DNA of 64,000 bases from Pectobacterium carotovorum (GTDB lineage Bacteria; Pseudomonadota; Gammaproteobacteria; Enterobacterales; Enterobacteriaceae). Shown piece after piece: positions 51,106 through 61,559 of the stretch. A program made the position numbers and the translations under genes. The DNA is taken from the NCBI RefSeq assembly GCF_900129615.1, contig NZ_FQWI01000008.1:1-64000 (forward strand), read 5' to 3'. The notes under the pieces are model-generated. The model had not been told where the DNA came from. It made no database searches and saw only the letters and a list, made by a program, of their open reading frames with translations. Numbering within the stretch: position 1 is the first letter of the stretch; each line of letters starts with the position of its first letter.

Positions 51106-52110
51106 TTACGGGCGGCCAACAAAACCGATAGCGTCGTAGACTTTTTTCAGCGTTTCCTGTGCGCGAGCGCTTGCCTTGTCAGCCCCTTCACGCATGATCT
51201 GTTGCAGGAACGCCTCATCGTTACGGTAGCGGTGATAACGCTCTTGCAGCTCAGACAGCATACCGGATACGGCATCCGCCACCGCGCCTTTCAGGTGACC
51301 ATACATCTGGCCGTTAAATTCCTGCTCCAGCTCAGGGATGGGTTTTCCCGTGACGCCAGACAGAATATCCAACAGGTTGGATACCCCAGCTTTATTCGCC
51401 ACGTCATAACGCACGACAGGTGGCTCGTCGGAATCCGTCATCGCGCGTTTGATCTTCTTCACCACCGCTTTCGGATCTTCCAGCAGCCCGATAACGTTAT
51501 TGCGGTTATCGTCAGACTTGGACATCTTCTTGGTCGGTTCCAGCAGTGACATCACGCGGGCACCCGATTTCGGAATGAACGGCTCTGGTACTTTGAAAAT
51601 ATCGCCATACAGGCTGTTGAAGCGCTGACCAACGTCACGGCTCAGCTCCAGGTGCTGTTTTTGATCTTCACCCACTGGCACCTGATTCGTTTGGTACAGC
51701 AGGATATCCGCCGCCATCAGCACGGGATAACTAAACAGACCGGCGTTGATGTTCTCTTCGTAACGCGCGGATTTATCCTTGAACTGCGTCATGCGGCTCA
51801 GTTCTCCGAAATACGCGTAGCAGTTCAGTATCCAGCTCAGTTGGCTGTGCTCAGGCACGTGCGACTGAACAAAAATGGTGCTCTTTTTCGGATCGATACC
51901 ACAGGCCAGATACAGCGCCAGCGTATCCAGCGTCGCTTTTCTCAGCGCCTGCGGATCCTGACGTACCGTGATGGCATGCAAATCCACAATGCAATAGATG
52001 CAGTCATAATCGTCCTGCATGTTGACCCACTGACGTAACGCCCCCATGTAGTTACCAATGGTCAATTCACCAGACGGCTGCGCACCGCTAAATACAATGG
52101 GCTTGCTCAT
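51106..52110 (-). CDS. trpS: Tryptophanyl-tRNA synthetase
   Basis: This is a class I synthetase that charges tRNA-Trp. The 334-residue length matches the family. The HIGH-like motif is [13 protein letters not shown] near residue 15 and the KMSKS loop is [15 protein letters not shown] near residue 195. The ATG overlaps the gph stop by 4 bases. It is last in the dam-region operon (aroK-aroB-damX-dam-rpe-gph-trpS), as in E. coli. Confidence 0.98.
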   Translation of the reverse strand: MSKPIVFSGAQPSGELTIGNYMGALRQWVNMQDDYDCIYCIVDLHAITVRQDPQALRKATLDTLALYLACGIDPKKSTIFVQSHVPEHSQLSWILNCYAYFGELSRMTQFKDKSARYEENINAGLFSYPVLMAADILLYQTNQVPVGEDQKQHLELSRDVGQRFNSLYGDIFKVPEPFIPKSGARVMSLLEPTKKMSKSDDNRNNVIGLLEDPKAVVKKIKRAMTDSDEPPVVRYDVANKAGVSNLLDILSGVTGKPIPELEQEFNGQMYGHLKGAVADAVSGMLSELQERYHRYRNDEAFLQQIMREGADKASARAQETLKKVYDAIGFVGRP

Positions 52111-52811
52111 ACTAAGGGTTCCTGATTGTGTGAAGAAGAATGCCCGATCAGGGGCAAAATATCGGCAAAACGATCCAGAACGACATCCGGCTGACTCAGC
52201 TCGATCGCTTCACCATAGTTATAACCATACGTCATGCCGACACTGCGGCAGCTCGCCGCCTGTGCCGCCTGAATATCATTGCGGGAATCACCGACGAACA
52301 GGAGTTCGCTGGCACGCAGCCCCAGCTTACCGAGCACCAAATAGAGCGGCGCAGGATGCGGCTTTTTCACAATGACGTCATCGCCACCGATGATCAGCGA
52401 AAAATAGTCGCCAATCCCTAATCCAGCCAGCAGCGGTGCAACGAACGGCGTGGGTTTATTGGTCACCACCGCCATCGGAACGCCCTGCTGCGCCAACTGC
52501 GCCAGCGTCTCTTTTACCTGTGGAAACAGCGTGCTGCCGCTATCCACCGTTTGCGCATAATAGCTATCGAACCGCTCACGGGTTTCTTGCAAGCGTTCAC
52601 CTGTTGGTTCAACGCCAGCCCAGCGCAGCGCCCGTTCCACCATCACGTCCGCACCGTTACCAATCCAGGTTGCGACACGCGCTTCGCCCGCAGCAGGCAA
52701 CGACTGCGCCACTAAGGCCTGATCGATAGCCGCCGCCAGACCCGGTGCGCTGTGAATCAGCGTCCCGTCCAAATCAAAAGCCAATCCGCGAACTGCGGTT
52801 AATTCAGTCAT
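52107..52811 (-). CDS. gph: Phosphoglycolate phosphatase
   Basis: This HAD-family phosphatase removes 2-phosphoglycolate formed during DNA repair. The ATG at 52811 gives 234 residues ([20 protein letters not shown]); longer frames run back through the end of rpe. HAD motifs are FDLDGTL (I), VVTNKP (II), KPHP (III) and [12 protein letters not shown] (IV). It overlaps rpe by 8 bases and trpS by 4. Confidence 0.97.
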   Translation of the reverse strand: MTELTAVRGLAFDLDGTLIHSAPGLAAAIDQALVAQSLPAAGEARVATWIGNGADVMVERALRWAGVEPTGERLQETRERFDSYYAQTVDSGSTLFPQVKETLAQLAQQGVPMAVVTNKPTPFVAPLLAGLGIGDYFSLIIGGDDVIVKKPHPAPLYLVLGKLGLRASELLFVGDSRNDIQAAQAASCRSVGMTYGYNYGEAIELSQPDVVLDRFADILPLIGHSSSHNQEPLV

Positions 52812-53481
52812 GTGTCGTCCTTGAAATTTCACTACGCATTTGATCAATGACAGCGCGGTAATCTGGATGACCAAAAATAGCCGAGCCCGCCACAAACATA
52901 TCCGCGCCCGCTTCAGCAATCGCGCCGATATTTTCTACTTTTACGCCGCCATCAACTTCCAGTCGAATGTCGTAACCGCTGTCGTCGATCAAGCGACGAA
53001 CCTGACGCAGTTTATCCAGCGTGCTGGGAATAAAGGACTGGCCGCCAAATCCAGGGTTAACCGACATCAGCAGAATGATATCCAGCTTATCCATGACGTA
53101 ATCGAGATAACTCAGCGGCGTCGCCGGGTTAAACACCAAGCCGGCTTTGCAGCCGTGATCTTTGATCAGCTGCAATGAGCGATCGAGATGATCCGTGGCT
53201 TCGGGATGAAAGGTAATGAAACTGGCACCCGCGTTGGCGAAATCAGGGATGATACGATCAACCGGTTTCACCATCAGGTGAACGTCAATCGGCGCGGTAA
53301 TGCCGTAATCGCGCAGGGATTTCAGGACCAGTGGGCCAATCGTCAAATTTGGCACATAGTGGTTATCCATGACATCAAAATGGACCACATCAGCCCCGGC
53401 AGCCAATACGTTAGCGGTATCTTCACCAAGACGGGCAAAATCAGCCGACAAAATGGACGGCGCGATTAAAAACGGTTTCAT
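52804..53481 (-). CDS. rpe: Ribulose-phosphate 3-epimerase
   Basis: This pentose phosphate pathway enzyme interconverts ribulose-5-phosphate and xylulose-5-phosphate. The 225-residue TIM barrel has [34 protein letters not shown] (metal and catalytic Asp), [13 protein letters not shown] and LEVDGGVK. The order dam-rpe-gph-trpS matches E. coli. Confidence 0.98.
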   Translation of the reverse strand: MKPFLIAPSILSADFARLGEDTANVLAAGADVVHFDVMDNHYVPNLTIGPLVLKSLRDYGITAPIDVHLMVKPVDRIIPDFANAGASFITFHPEATDHLDRSLQLIKDHGCKAGLVFNPATPLSYLDYVMDKLDIILLMSVNPGFGGQSFIPSTLDKLRQVRRLIDDSGYDIRLEVDGGVKVENIGAIAEAGADMFVAGSAIFGHPDYRAVIDQMRSEISRTTHD

Positions 53482-53593
53482 TCATTTCTCCAAACGGTAA
53501 AGTCTGAATGCCTGCGGGTAACCTCTTCCCGGCTAATGACGCCTCTCAGACGGCATTAACCGATTCACCGCGCTCTGTTTACCCCAAACGGTA

Positions 53594-54406
53594 TTACCGA
53601 TATAGGGCTAATAACTCGTTTACTTTACTACGCCCTAAAATATTACGGCTAATCGTTCTGCGCGCTTTAACAACATAGAGCACAGCTTCCTGATACCACT
53701 CACGGGTCAGCACCGTGTCATGATTGGAAATCAGCACCGGTATCTTGCTTTCTACTGACAAACGACGTGCCAATTGCGCCAAACTCTGCTGGTCGGCACG
53801 GCTGAAATTATTGGTGTGGTAGGCCGTAAAATTCGCGGTCGCAGACAGCGGCGCATAAGGCGGATCGCAATAAATGACCGATCCCTTCTCTGCTTTTTCC
53901 AGCGTGTCCTGATAGTGCTCACAGACGAAGGTGGCATTTTGCGCTTTGAAGGCGAACCAGCGAATTTCTTCTTCAGGAAAATAAGGCTTCTTGTAGCGCC
54001 CGAAAGGAACATTGAATTCACCGCGCATGTTGTAACGGCACAAGCCGTTATAGCAGTGACGATTCAAATAGAGGAACAGCAGCGCGCGCCGATAGGCATC
54101 GCTGCAAAGGTTAAATTCGTCACGCAGCAGATAAAATGTCTCTGACGTGTTGACCTCATCCGTAAAAAGTTTACGGGCGTCGGTAACAAACTCATCTGCA
54201 TTCGATTTAACGATATTGTAGAGATTAATCAGGTCGCTATTAATATCAGCCAGTATGTAGCGATCGTATTCCGTATTCAGAAACACGGAACCCGCGCCAA
54301 CAAAGGGCTCAATGAGACAGTCTCCTGCGGGTAAATAGCGACGAATTTCTTCTACCAGCGGATATTTACCACCAGCCCATTTTAAAAAAGCGCGGTTCTT
54401 CTTCAT
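53594..54406 (-). CDS. dam: DNA adenine methylase (GATC)
   Basis: This is the N6-adenine methyltransferase for GATC, which directs mismatch repair and replication timing. The 270-residue product begins MKKNRAFLKWAGGKYPLVEE (SAM motif), with FVGAGSVFLN and the catalytic DPPY in VIYCDPPYAPLS. In Pectobacterium and Dickeya dam state has been linked to virulence. It follows damX by about 80 bases. Confidence 0.98.
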   Translation of the reverse strand: MKKNRAFLKWAGGKYPLVEEIRRYLPAGDCLIEPFVGAGSVFLNTEYDRYILADINSDLINLYNIVKSNADEFVTDARKLFTDEVNTSETFYLLRDEFNLCSDAYRRALLFLYLNRHCYNGLCRYNMRGEFNVPFGRYKKPYFPEEEIRWFAFKAQNATFVCEHYQDTLEKAEKGSVIYCDPPYAPLSATANFTAYHTNNFSRADQQSLAQLARRLSVESKIPVLISNHDTVLTREWYQEAVLYVVKARRTISRNILGRSKVNELLALYR

Positions 54407-54485
54407 GCCGTCGTTAGTTACTCATACGTTTCAGAGCCGCGGATTGTACTCTGTGTCAGACAGCACATCAGGGCTAAAATTGGTG

Positions 54486-55502
54486 TTACTTATTCAAGTC
54501 CTGCTTCACCTGACGGATCGGCTTAACCCATGGTTTTTTCGCTTGTACCTCTGCGGGCAACGCGGCAATTGCCTGTTTCGCTTCCGCAGAAGAAGCATAG
54601 ACTCCGGTCACTAACACATACCAGGATTTTCCGTCTCGTTTCGTTTCATACACCCACGAATGGGCGAGATTATGTTGTTTTGCGTAGGCTTTCAGCGTAT
54701 CCGAGCGTGACGCGCTGCTCAGTTGCAGCGTAAAACTGCTCGCAGGCGCATTCTGTACGGAGACGTTCTGCCCGGCCGCTGCAGGAGCCGCTTTTGCGTT
54801 AGCGGCGGGTTTGCTTGCTACTGGCGCTTTTGGCGCGCTGTTCGCAGCAGGCTTCGCGTTGCTAGCGTGTGCAGGCGTCGCGTTGTGCGTATTTTTAGCA
54901 GATGAGGTCGCAGGCGTTTTCCCCGCCGGAGCAACCGTCGCAGGTGCCGTTGGCAGCGTCGAGTTTCCTGCCGCACCCTGAGAGAATTCGCTCACGCGCC
55001 CTTGCTGTTGCGACAGCGCATCGGTGATATTGCCCGGTAGCTCAATACGCTGCTGGCCTGCCACCGGCGGTTGAATCTGTGCATCCGTCGGCGTACCGGA
55101 AATCGGTGGAGCACTCAATGTCTGAGGCGACGTCGGCGTTTGAGAAGGCGTCTGCCCTGGCATTTGACCATGACTGGCCTCGCCAGAAACGGCCGCAGGG
55201 CTTTCACTCGAAGAGGAAGGCTGCGTGCTCTGGGTCATGGAGGACGAGGAAGAGAGATCGATATTTCGCTCGCCACTCGCTTGATTCTGCGTCTGCGGCG
55301 TTTGTGGCTGAGAAGGTGCCTGCAAGGCCGATCCAATACCCACGATCAGCAACACCAGCACCACAATCCCGATGCCAATCATCAGGTGCTGTCTGGAAAG
55401 CGCGATCTTAGGTACCGCGAAGTTGCTGCTTTTCTGCTGACGAGTAGGTCGACGGTCACTGGTATCAGGCTTCAGCTCATCTTCCGGCTTGAACTCATCC
55501 AT
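54486..55502 (-). CDS. damX: DamX, SPOR-domain cell division protein
   Basis: This is an inner-membrane division protein that binds septal glycan. The 338-residue product has a charged cytoplasmic start, one membrane helix (about residues 39-60), a long Pro/Ser/Thr/Ala/Gln-rich periplasmic linker of low complexity, and a C-terminal SPOR domain (about 253-332; FTLQLSSASRSDTLKAYAKQ, WYVLVTGVYASSAEAKQAI). It is shorter than E. coli DamX (about 430), mostly in the linker. Confidence 0.95.
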   Translation of the reverse strand: MDEFKPEDELKPDTSDRRPTRQQKSSNFAVPKIALSRQHLMIGIGIVVLVLLIVGIGSALQAPSQPQTPQTQNQASGERNIDLSSSSSMTQSTQPSSSSESPAAVSGEASHGQMPGQTPSQTPTSPQTLSAPPISGTPTDAQIQPPVAGQQRIELPGNITDALSQQQGRVSEFSQGAAGNSTLPTAPATVAPAGKTPATSSAKNTHNATPAHASNAKPAANSAPKAPVASKPAANAKAAPAAAGQNVSVQNAPASSFTLQLSSASRSDTLKAYAKQHNLAHSWVYETKRDGKSWYVLVTGVYASSAEAKQAIAALPAEVQAKKPWVKPIRQVKQDLNK

Positions 55503-55625
55503 TTAACATCTCCCCACTAAAAAGCTCGAATTCGCCACGCGGTCGCCAAGGCGAATCATTGAATCGTAACGCATTGTATTTTATTAACCATAACCCATCA
55601 GGGCGTGTCTGTCGTTAATACTTAT

Positions 55626-55670
55626 CTTTCATAACGGATTGTCTTTCATAACGGATTGTCTCTCATAACC
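55626..55670. repeat. 17-base tandem repeat in the aroB-damX gap
   Basis: CTTTCATAACGGATTGT occurs twice head to tail (55626-55642 and 55643-55659), followed by a partial third copy with one change (CTCTCATAAC). It lies in the 183-base gap downstream of aroB and upstream of damX. Function is unknown; copy number probably varies between strains. Confidence 0.85.
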
Positions 55671-55685
55671 CGATAGCATTACGCA

Positions 55686-56771
55686 TCAGGCAAGACAATC
55701 AGCTATCGAAGCCAACACCATGTCATGCGCGACGCCGCCACGAACTTCTGATTGACCAATTGCCGTTGGCAGCACCAGACGTAACTCACCCGCCAGCACT
55801 TTCTTGTCGCGCATCATATGAGGAAGATAGGATTCAGGTGTCATTTGCGTTGGGCCGTTTACTGGTAAGCCAGCGCGAATCAGCAGAGACTTGACTCGCT
55901 CGACATCCTCAACGGAGAACTGCCCAAGGCGACGTGCCGTATGCGCAGCCATCACCATGCCTGCCGCAACCGCTTCGCCGTGAAGCCAGTTACCGTAGCC
56001 CATTTCAGCTTCAATGGCATGCCCGTAAGTATGGCCCAAGTTGAGCAACGCACGCATGCCACTTTCACGTTCATCTGCTGCAACCACCGCTGCTTTGATT
56101 TCACAGCAGCGACGAATGCAGTAAGCCAGCGCGTCATGCTGTAGCGCACGCACGGCTTCAATGTTTTCTTCGAGCCAAAGAAAGAAATCGCGATCCAGAA
56201 TAATGCCGTACTTGATGACTTCCGCCAGCCCGGATGACAACTCCCGTGCCGGTAAAGATTTCAGGCAGTCCAGATCGATCACAACCGATACGGGCTGGTA
56301 GAACGCCCCGATCATGTTTTTACCCAACGGGTGATTGACGGCGGTTTTACCACCGACGGAGGAATCTACCTGCGATAACAGCGTTGTGGGCACCTGAATA
56401 AACCGGACGCCACGCTGATAACTGGCCGCGGCAAAACCGGCTAAATCGCCGATGACACCGCCACCCAAGGCAACAATCGTCGTATCACGACCATGCGGTT
56501 TCGCCAACAGCGCGGTAAAAACCTGATCCAATACGGTCAGCGATTTGTGCTGCTCGCCGTCAGGTAAGATAACCTGATCGACATGCACGCCACTGTTTTC
56601 CAACACACCACGAACGCGGTCAAGGTACAGAGGAGCCAACGTCTGGTTCGTCACCAGCATGGCCTGCTCCCCCGCTTTCAACGGCATAAAAGAAGCCGAA
56701 TCATCAAATAATCCAGCGGCTATCGTAATGGGATAACTACGTTCCCCTAGTGTTACGGTAATTCTTTCCAT
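55686..56771 (-). CDS. aroB: 3-dehydroquinate synthase
   Basis: This is the second enzyme of the shikimate pathway (DAHP to 3-dehydroquinate). The 361-residue product has [22 protein letters not shown] (NAD site), [19 protein letters not shown], and the metal ligands in [10 protein letters not shown] and [12 protein letters not shown] with HGEAVAAGM. It follows aroK by about 50 bases. Confidence 0.98.
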   Translation of the reverse strand: MERITVTLGERSYPITIAAGLFDDSASFMPLKAGEQAMLVTNQTLAPLYLDRVRGVLENSGVHVDQVILPDGEQHKSLTVLDQVFTALLAKPHGRDTTIVALGGGVIGDLAGFAAASYQRGVRFIQVPTTLLSQVDSSVGGKTAVNHPLGKNMIGAFYQPVSVVIDLDCLKSLPARELSSGLAEVIKYGIILDRDFFLWLEENIEAVRALQHDALAYCIRRCCEIKAAVVAADERESGMRALLNLGHTYGHAIEAEMGYGNWLHGEAVAAGMVMAAHTARRLGQFSVEDVERVKSLLIRAGLPVNGPTQMTPESYLPHMMRDKKVLAGELRLVLPTAIGQSEVRGGVAHDMVLASIADCLA

Positions 56772-56822
56772 GCGCGTTAAACAACCCGTTCAGGATCCGC
56801 TCAATGCGGATAAGGTATGCTC

Positions 56823-57344
56823 TTAGTTACTTTCCAGCATATTGATAATCTGGTTAGCAACGACCTTGGCACTTTGCTCGTCAGTCCGAATAGTCACGTC
56901 AGCGATTTCTTCATAAAGCGGGTTCCGCTCTTTCGCCAACGCTTCCAATACTTCACGTGGAGGGGTTTCAACCTGAAGTAACGGACGCTTCTTGTCACGC
57001 TGCGTGCGGGCAAGCTGTTTCTCGATTGTCGTTTCCAAATAAACGACAACGCCGCGCGCGGAAAGACGATTGCGCGTCTCACGTGATTTGACTGAGCCAC
57101 CGCCTGTCGCCAGTACAATGCCTTGCTTTTCCGTCAATTCATTAATGACTTTCTCTTCACGATCGCGGAAGCCTTCTTCGCCTTCCACATCGAATACCCA
57201 GCCCACATCAGCCCCAGTGCGTCGCTCAATTTCTTGATCGGAGTCGAAAAACTCCATATTGAGTTGTTGAGCTAACTGACGGCCAATAGTGCTTTTGCCG
57301 GCACCCATAGGCCCAACCAGAAAGATATTGCGTTTCTCTGCCAT
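56823..57344 (-). CDS. aroK: Shikimate kinase I
   Basis: This enzyme phosphorylates shikimate. The 173-residue product has Walker [16 protein letters not shown], the shikimate-binding [12 protein letters not shown] and ATGGGSV, and the lid RDKKRPLL. It is almost identical to E. coli AroK and heads the aroKB-damX-dam-rpe-gph-trpS cluster. Confidence 0.98.
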   Translation of the reverse strand: MAEKRNIFLVGPMGAGKSTIGRQLAQQLNMEFFDSDQEIERRTGADVGWVFDVEGEEGFRDREEKVINELTEKQGIVLATGGGSVKSRETRNRLSARGVVVYLETTIEKQLARTQRDKKRPLLQVETPPREVLEALAKERNPLYEEIADVTIRTDEQSAKVVANQIINMLESN

Positions 57345-57695
57345 GTTTTTTGGTATTACTAAGACAATTCGTTAATGATAACCCGCCCCGCCAATCAACC
57401 CAGCGGCGGGACCTAAACTGAAACCTCATGAGCGATAGTGCGAGAATCAGACAAAAAATTATCTCAAGACTCAGGGTAGTTTGGCAACCGAATAAAATGT
57501 CACACCGACCACAGGTGGTCAATGTAGTATGTTTTATCGACATTTTCGGTGGAACAACACTTCAGTGCTCAATTCGCTAACCCTTGTAAGCTAAATCCGC
57601 CGCAGCGTCAAACTCATAAGCGACGAACGTGACAAAATATTGCGCCCAATCCGAAAAAAAAACACCGTATGACATCAGAGCCCGCCTGGGTTTAC
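57345..57695. other. Non-coding region between hofQ and aroK
   Basis: These 351 bases follow hofQ and should contain its transcript end and the aroK promoter(s). An inverted repeat CCCGCC / GGCGGG lies at 57382-57410, just upstream of aroK, and a run of nine T on the minus strand lies near 57656-57663. I see no gene. Confidence 0.5.
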
Positions 57696-58970
57696 TCATG
57701 ATGACGCGGGTATCAGCGTCGGCGTAATGAAAATGACCAATTCTCGTCGCGTATGCTGCTGAGTATGGTTTCTGAACAGATGACCAAATACGGGAACCTC
57801 GCCCAATAATGGTACCTGTCTGTCGCTGTTCTTTTTTTGCTGCTGGAAAATGCCGCCTAAAACGATAGTTTCTCCATCAGCAACCGTCACCTGGGTTTGG
57901 ATTTCCTGTTTGTCGATCGCTAACGCTTCACCATTATCACCCTGCTTGATCGTCTGCCCCGGCATGTTTTGGCTAATTTTCAGGTTCAGCGTAATCCGCC
58001 CGGCACGCAGAATGTCCGGCGTAACCTCCATCCCTAATACCGCTTCTTTGAACTCGATAGACGTCGATCCGCTGGCACCGCTGGAAACCTGATACGGAAT
58101 TTCCGTGCCTTGTTTAATACTGGCGGTCTGCTGGTGCGCAGTAAACAAGCGAGGGCTGGCGATAATCTCGACCTGACTTTCCTGTTCCAGCGCCATTAAC
58201 TCCAGATCCAGCAAGCGGCCATTCAGCCGCGCCAAATGGAACCCGGCATTGATCGCTGGCGTATCCACTGGCAGGCCAACGTTAAAATTATTCAGCCTGA
58301 GCGCCTTGTTCGCCGCGTCCCCTTCTCCCAGCCCCCAGTTTACGCCCAGCGCCTGCAGGTGCTCGCTGCTGATAGTGACGATATGCGCCGCCAGCTGTAC
58401 CTGCGCCAAGGGCAGATCAAGCTCCTTCACCCACGGTTCGAGCTGTGTCAGAGCCTCTTCCGTATCGCGAATCAATAAAGTATTCGTCCGTTTATCCACG
58501 GTTACGCTGCCACGCGTAGACAGCAGCGTTCCACGCTGAGCCTGAACACTGGCCGCCACTTCCGTCGCGTCAGCATATTGCAATGCAACAGAGATATTAT
58601 GCAGCGGTAATTTCTGCGCCTGCTCCGCTACACGCTCGTCCCGTTCTTTCTGCAAGGACTCAAGGTGATCGACAGGGAAAACCATCAGCACGTTGCCGTT
58701 CCGCTCGACGCTAAGCTTCCCCATGCGTAAAACAATATCCAGTGCCTGCTGCCAGGGAATATCTGCCAGCCTCAGGCTAAGATTCCCCGTCACGCCCGGA
58801 GCGATCACCACATTGAGCTGCTGGTGATCGGCTAACGCCTGTAGCACCCGAGGTATCGGTGAATCTTCAAACGCCATCGATACCGAGCTTTCCGCACTAG
58901 CCTGAAACGGCGCGGTGAGAAGAAGTAGCCAGCTCCACGCCGCCACTCGACATAACATCTTCATATTCAT
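57696..58970 (-). CDS. hofQ: Secretin HofQ (PilQ-like)
   Basis: This is an outer-membrane secretin of the type IV pilus/competence family, used in E. coli for taking up DNA as nutrient. The 424-residue product has a signal peptide (residues 1-26, ASAES), secretin N-domains, then the secretin core with VEIIASPRLFTAHQQTASIKQG and VPLLGEVPVFGHLFRNH. It is short compared with PilQ because it lacks AMIN domains, as in E. coli. It is last of hofMNOPQ, 100 bases after hofP. Three closely spaced ATGs could serve as start. Confidence 0.94.
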   Translation of the reverse strand: MNMKMLCRVAAWSWLLLLTAPFQASAESSVSMAFEDSPIPRVLQALADHQQLNVVIAPGVTGNLSLRLADIPWQQALDIVLRMGKLSVERNGNVLMVFPVDHLESLQKERDERVAEQAQKLPLHNISVALQYADATEVAASVQAQRGTLLSTRGSVTVDKRTNTLLIRDTEEALTQLEPWVKELDLPLAQVQLAAHIVTISSEHLQALGVNWGLGEGDAANKALRLNNFNVGLPVDTPAINAGFHLARLNGRLLDLELMALEQESQVEIIASPRLFTAHQQTASIKQGTEIPYQVSSGASGSTSIEFKEAVLGMEVTPDILRAGRITLNLKISQNMPGQTIKQGDNGEALAIDKQEIQTQVTVADGETIVLGGIFQQQKKNSDRQVPLLGEVPVFGHLFRNHTQQHTRRELVIFITPTLIPASS

Positions 58971-59070
58971 AACCTTCCTTGTTATCGAAATACGCTGTTA
59001 TCAGCGTTGTTTTCAACGAACGGTTGTCCAAAAATTACGTTCAAAATACGTGTCGCCAGACAAATCTCAC

Positions 59071-59448
59071 CTATTCCGTGGGCTTAGTGATAAACGGAGA
59101 AAACAGCAGCAGGCTATCTGGCAGGCCATCACAGACAGCCTCATGCGCTGTCGGGACAAGTTTGGCCCCTGATTGATCCAATTGGCTGACTAGCCAGTAC
59201 CCTGGGGGAACCGTTTCGCCACTTGTCAGCTTGATCCAACCGACCTCCGGCTGTGCTAGCCAACCAATCCAGCGATCGCCAGAGCCAATCACGCCTTTTA
59301 GCTGCCACGGTGGCAATGTCGCTGAGGGCAGACAAGGCGTAGTAGCCAGAGGCTGAAAAGGGTCGATGCGTTCTGCGAGCTTTTCTGCCTGCACGCTATG
59401 GGACACGAAGAGCAACATCAAGGCGATACGGATCGAGATATGACTCAT
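59071..59448 (-). CDS. hofP: HofP, PilP-like protein
   Basis: This small exported protein has 125 residues, a signal peptide to about residue 21 (SVQAEKLAE), and a PilP-like core (IDPFQPL; WQLKGVIGSGDRWIGWLAQP; GETVPPGYWLV). It may link the inner-membrane HofNO complex to the secretin. It overlaps hofO by 4 bases. Confidence 0.85.
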   Translation of the reverse strand: MSHISIRIALMLLFVSHSVQAEKLAERIDPFQPLATTPCLPSATLPPWQLKGVIGSGDRWIGWLAQPEVGWIKLTSGETVPPGYWLVSQLDQSGAKLVPTAHEAVCDGLPDSLLLFSPFITKPTE

Positions 59449-60032
59449 GGCATTCCCTCCGGCCTGATTAGCGACAGCTCAACCTGTAACCGTGGTATTT
59501 CTGACGACGACTCCGTTGGAACGGCATCAGGCTTTACGGTCAGTTGCGTTATTCGCAGCACATAAGGTAACCCCGCCAGCGCACGAAGCACCTGCAACAC
59601 GCCCGTGTAATTCGCGCTAAATGCCAATTGCCAACGTTCCTGATGAGATGCCCCCGCGTGAGGCGGAGTGGGCTGCCAGGATAGAAGCGAAGCCCCTGCC
59701 TGCGACAGAGGCTCGACGATAAGCTGTGCCAGCCTGTCAGGCTGAAAGGGATCGTTTTGCGCGGTTTTCTCCGCTAATTGCTCGCGTAGCACCGACAGTA
59801 ACGGCATCGCATCGAGCTTTTGCTGAACGTCCTGTACATCCAGACGCGCCTGAACGGTTTGCTTTTCTATGCCAATCACGACCCTACGAACGTCACCGAT
59901 GAGGAGCCAACCAGATAGCAGCCCGGCAGCGGCGACAAACGCCAATTGAAGCGCCAACTGCTGCCAGAGCGGTTTATTCACTAGCTCAGGCCGATTCAGC
60001 ACGACAGCAGTCAAAACCGATGGATTAATCAT
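59445..60032 (-). CDS. hofO: HofO, PilO-like inner-membrane protein
   Basis: This protein has 195 residues with one N-terminal membrane helix (about 25-47, LALQLAFVAAAGLLSGWLLI), a coiled coil and a periplasmic ferredoxin-like domain typical of PilO. Sequence conservation is low in this family, so the call rests on architecture and on position between hofN and hofP. It overlaps hofN by 8 bases. Confidence 0.85.
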   Translation of the reverse strand: MINPSVLTAVVLNRPELVNKPLWQQLALQLAFVAAAGLLSGWLLIGDVRRVVIGIEKQTVQARLDVQDVQQKLDAMPLLSVLREQLAEKTAQNDPFQPDRLAQLIVEPLSQAGASLLSWQPTPPHAGASHQERWQLAFSANYTGVLQVLRALAGLPYVLRITQLTVKPDAVPTESSSEIPRLQVELSLIRPEGMP

Positions 60033-60594
60033 GGCCTTCCTCCCGCAGGGAAGCGCCTGTATCGCGCCAGTTGGCCTGAAAGGAAAAGCGCAGCCCGGTA
60101 TTCACACCGCGCTCTCGGGACGTCTGCAGCAGCTGTACGCGTTCGACGGAAGCATGGCGTAATAACGCGTGCTGTAGCGTAATGATGTCGTGAGAGTTTT
60201 CACTCACGCCGGAAAGCAGCAGATGCGAGCCGTGGTCGGCGATTTCCGTCAGCCACAGACGCACAGGCATCATGCCAGCAAGCTGCTCGAGCAAGTGGAG
60301 GTTACGACGATTGTCATGCCGGACCATCACCTCGGCGCGTTCTTGTGCCTGATAGCGACGCAGCGCTTCCCGCGCCTGATGCGTTTGCTGATACAACGCC
60401 GTCAGTTGCTGTTGCTGGGTCAGCGCTACATTGAGTTCATCCTGCGCACGTTGCTGTCTGTGCTGCCAAAACAGATAGCTCGCGGCGATAAGGCATAGCA
60501 TCAACCCCGTCTGTAGCCACAGCAGCCCTAACCAACGACGTGCCCGTTGGCGCATCTGGGTTTTGCGCCAGGGTAAAAGATTAATCAGCAACAT
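60025..60594 (-). CDS. hofN: HofN, PilN-like inner-membrane protein
   Basis: This protein has 189 residues. Its N-terminus INLLPWRKTQMRQRARRW is the PilN signature that contacts PilM/HofM. A membrane helix (about 22-44) and a coiled coil follow, then a periplasmic domain. It starts two bases after the hofM stop. Confidence 0.88.
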   Translation of the reverse strand: MLLINLLPWRKTQMRQRARRWLGLLWLQTGLMLCLIAASYLFWQHRQQRAQDELNVALTQQQQLTALYQQTHQAREALRRYQAQERAEVMVRHDNRRNLHLLEQLAGMMPVRLWLTEIADHGSHLLLSGVSENSHDIITLQHALLRHASVERVQLLQTSRERGVNTGLRFSFQANWRDTGASLREEGHD

Positions 60595-60596
60595 AG

Positions 60597-61448
60597 TCAG
60601 GCATCCTCAGGACGCAATGCCAACCCACCCGCGATCGCAAAAGCCGAAGGGAAACTCGGCAGAGGCGGCTGCATGTGATTAAACACCGTTAACGGCGACC
60701 ACGTCTGTAATACATCGAGCTGCTGGCTGGGTAAATCAGGCGAGACGCTAGAGTAATAGGCTATGCCATCGACATCATGCTGATAGCGAGTACTTACAAC
60801 CGATAAGATATCCGTTTCGTCATTCAGCTCATCAAGGTGTATCACGCCTGAGTGAAAGGCGTGGTTCAACGGAGAGACCCACAGCCAGCCATCCAACAGG
60901 CGATGCAGCAGCAGACGGTTAGCGTCAAGCCCAGCTCGCTGCGCCATCACTCGAAGCGCACAGGTTGAGATCTCAAGCACATCAGGGCGCAGCCCTGCGT
61001 TATTCAGGCATACCAGCCATTTATCGATCTCCTGTCGGCGTGCGGCGGTCACCAGCAGCGAACCCTGCCTCTGCGGGTCTTCCCGATAGTCTATCGCCAG
61101 CGATTCGCTGCTGATCGGTAGCTTACGCGCCGCCATAGTTTCGATGTAGAGGCTACGTTCCGGCTCCTGTAGACGCCGATCAGGCAGCGGTAAATGCTGC
61201 TGTAAAATCAACTGAGCAGGGAACCCCACCCGTAGCGAAATGTGTCCGGGCAGTAAACGACGCCATGTTCGCAAGGCCTCACAAAGCGCCTCAGTATGGT
61301 GTAGACTACCCGAGCGCAACGTATCGTCTGGTAGTGGATATTGCCACCAATGACGAAGCTGCCAGCCATCGCGGCGGCGTTGAACCGCCAGCGCGCGCAT
61401 GAAGCCGTTTTGTATATCTACTCCAACCTGCCAGATGTGATAAGCCAT
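60597..61448 (-). CDS. hofM: HofM, PilM-like actin-fold protein
   Basis: This cytoplasmic protein of the PilM family has 283 residues from the ATG at 61448 (MAYHIWQVGVDIQNG), which aligns with the E. coli start. PilM proteins bind ATP and the PilN N-terminus. Typical segments are LRVGFPAQLILQQHLPLPD and the terminal FAIAGGLALRPEDA. It is the first gene of hofMNOPQ and divergent from mrcA, with a gap of about 110 bases. Confidence 0.88.
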   Translation of the reverse strand: MAYHIWQVGVDIQNGFMRALAVQRRRDGWQLRHWWQYPLPDDTLRSGSLHHTEALCEALRTWRRLLPGHISLRVGFPAQLILQQHLPLPDRRLQEPERSLYIETMAARKLPISSESLAIDYREDPQRQGSLLVTAARRQEIDKWLVCLNNAGLRPDVLEISTCALRVMAQRAGLDANRLLLHRLLDGWLWVSPLNHAFHSGVIHLDELNDETDILSVVSTRYQHDVDGIAYYSSVSPDLPSQQLDVLQTWSPLTVFNHMQPPLPSFPSAFAIAGGLALRPEDA

Positions 61449-61559
61449 GTTCAACCCGATTTCCTTATCCAATAAACATATCCACAGTGCTGGCTTACCT
61501 TTATACTAGCGCCCGATTGTTTATAAACTGTCCAAACGCTACTGAATGGAAAATCCCAG

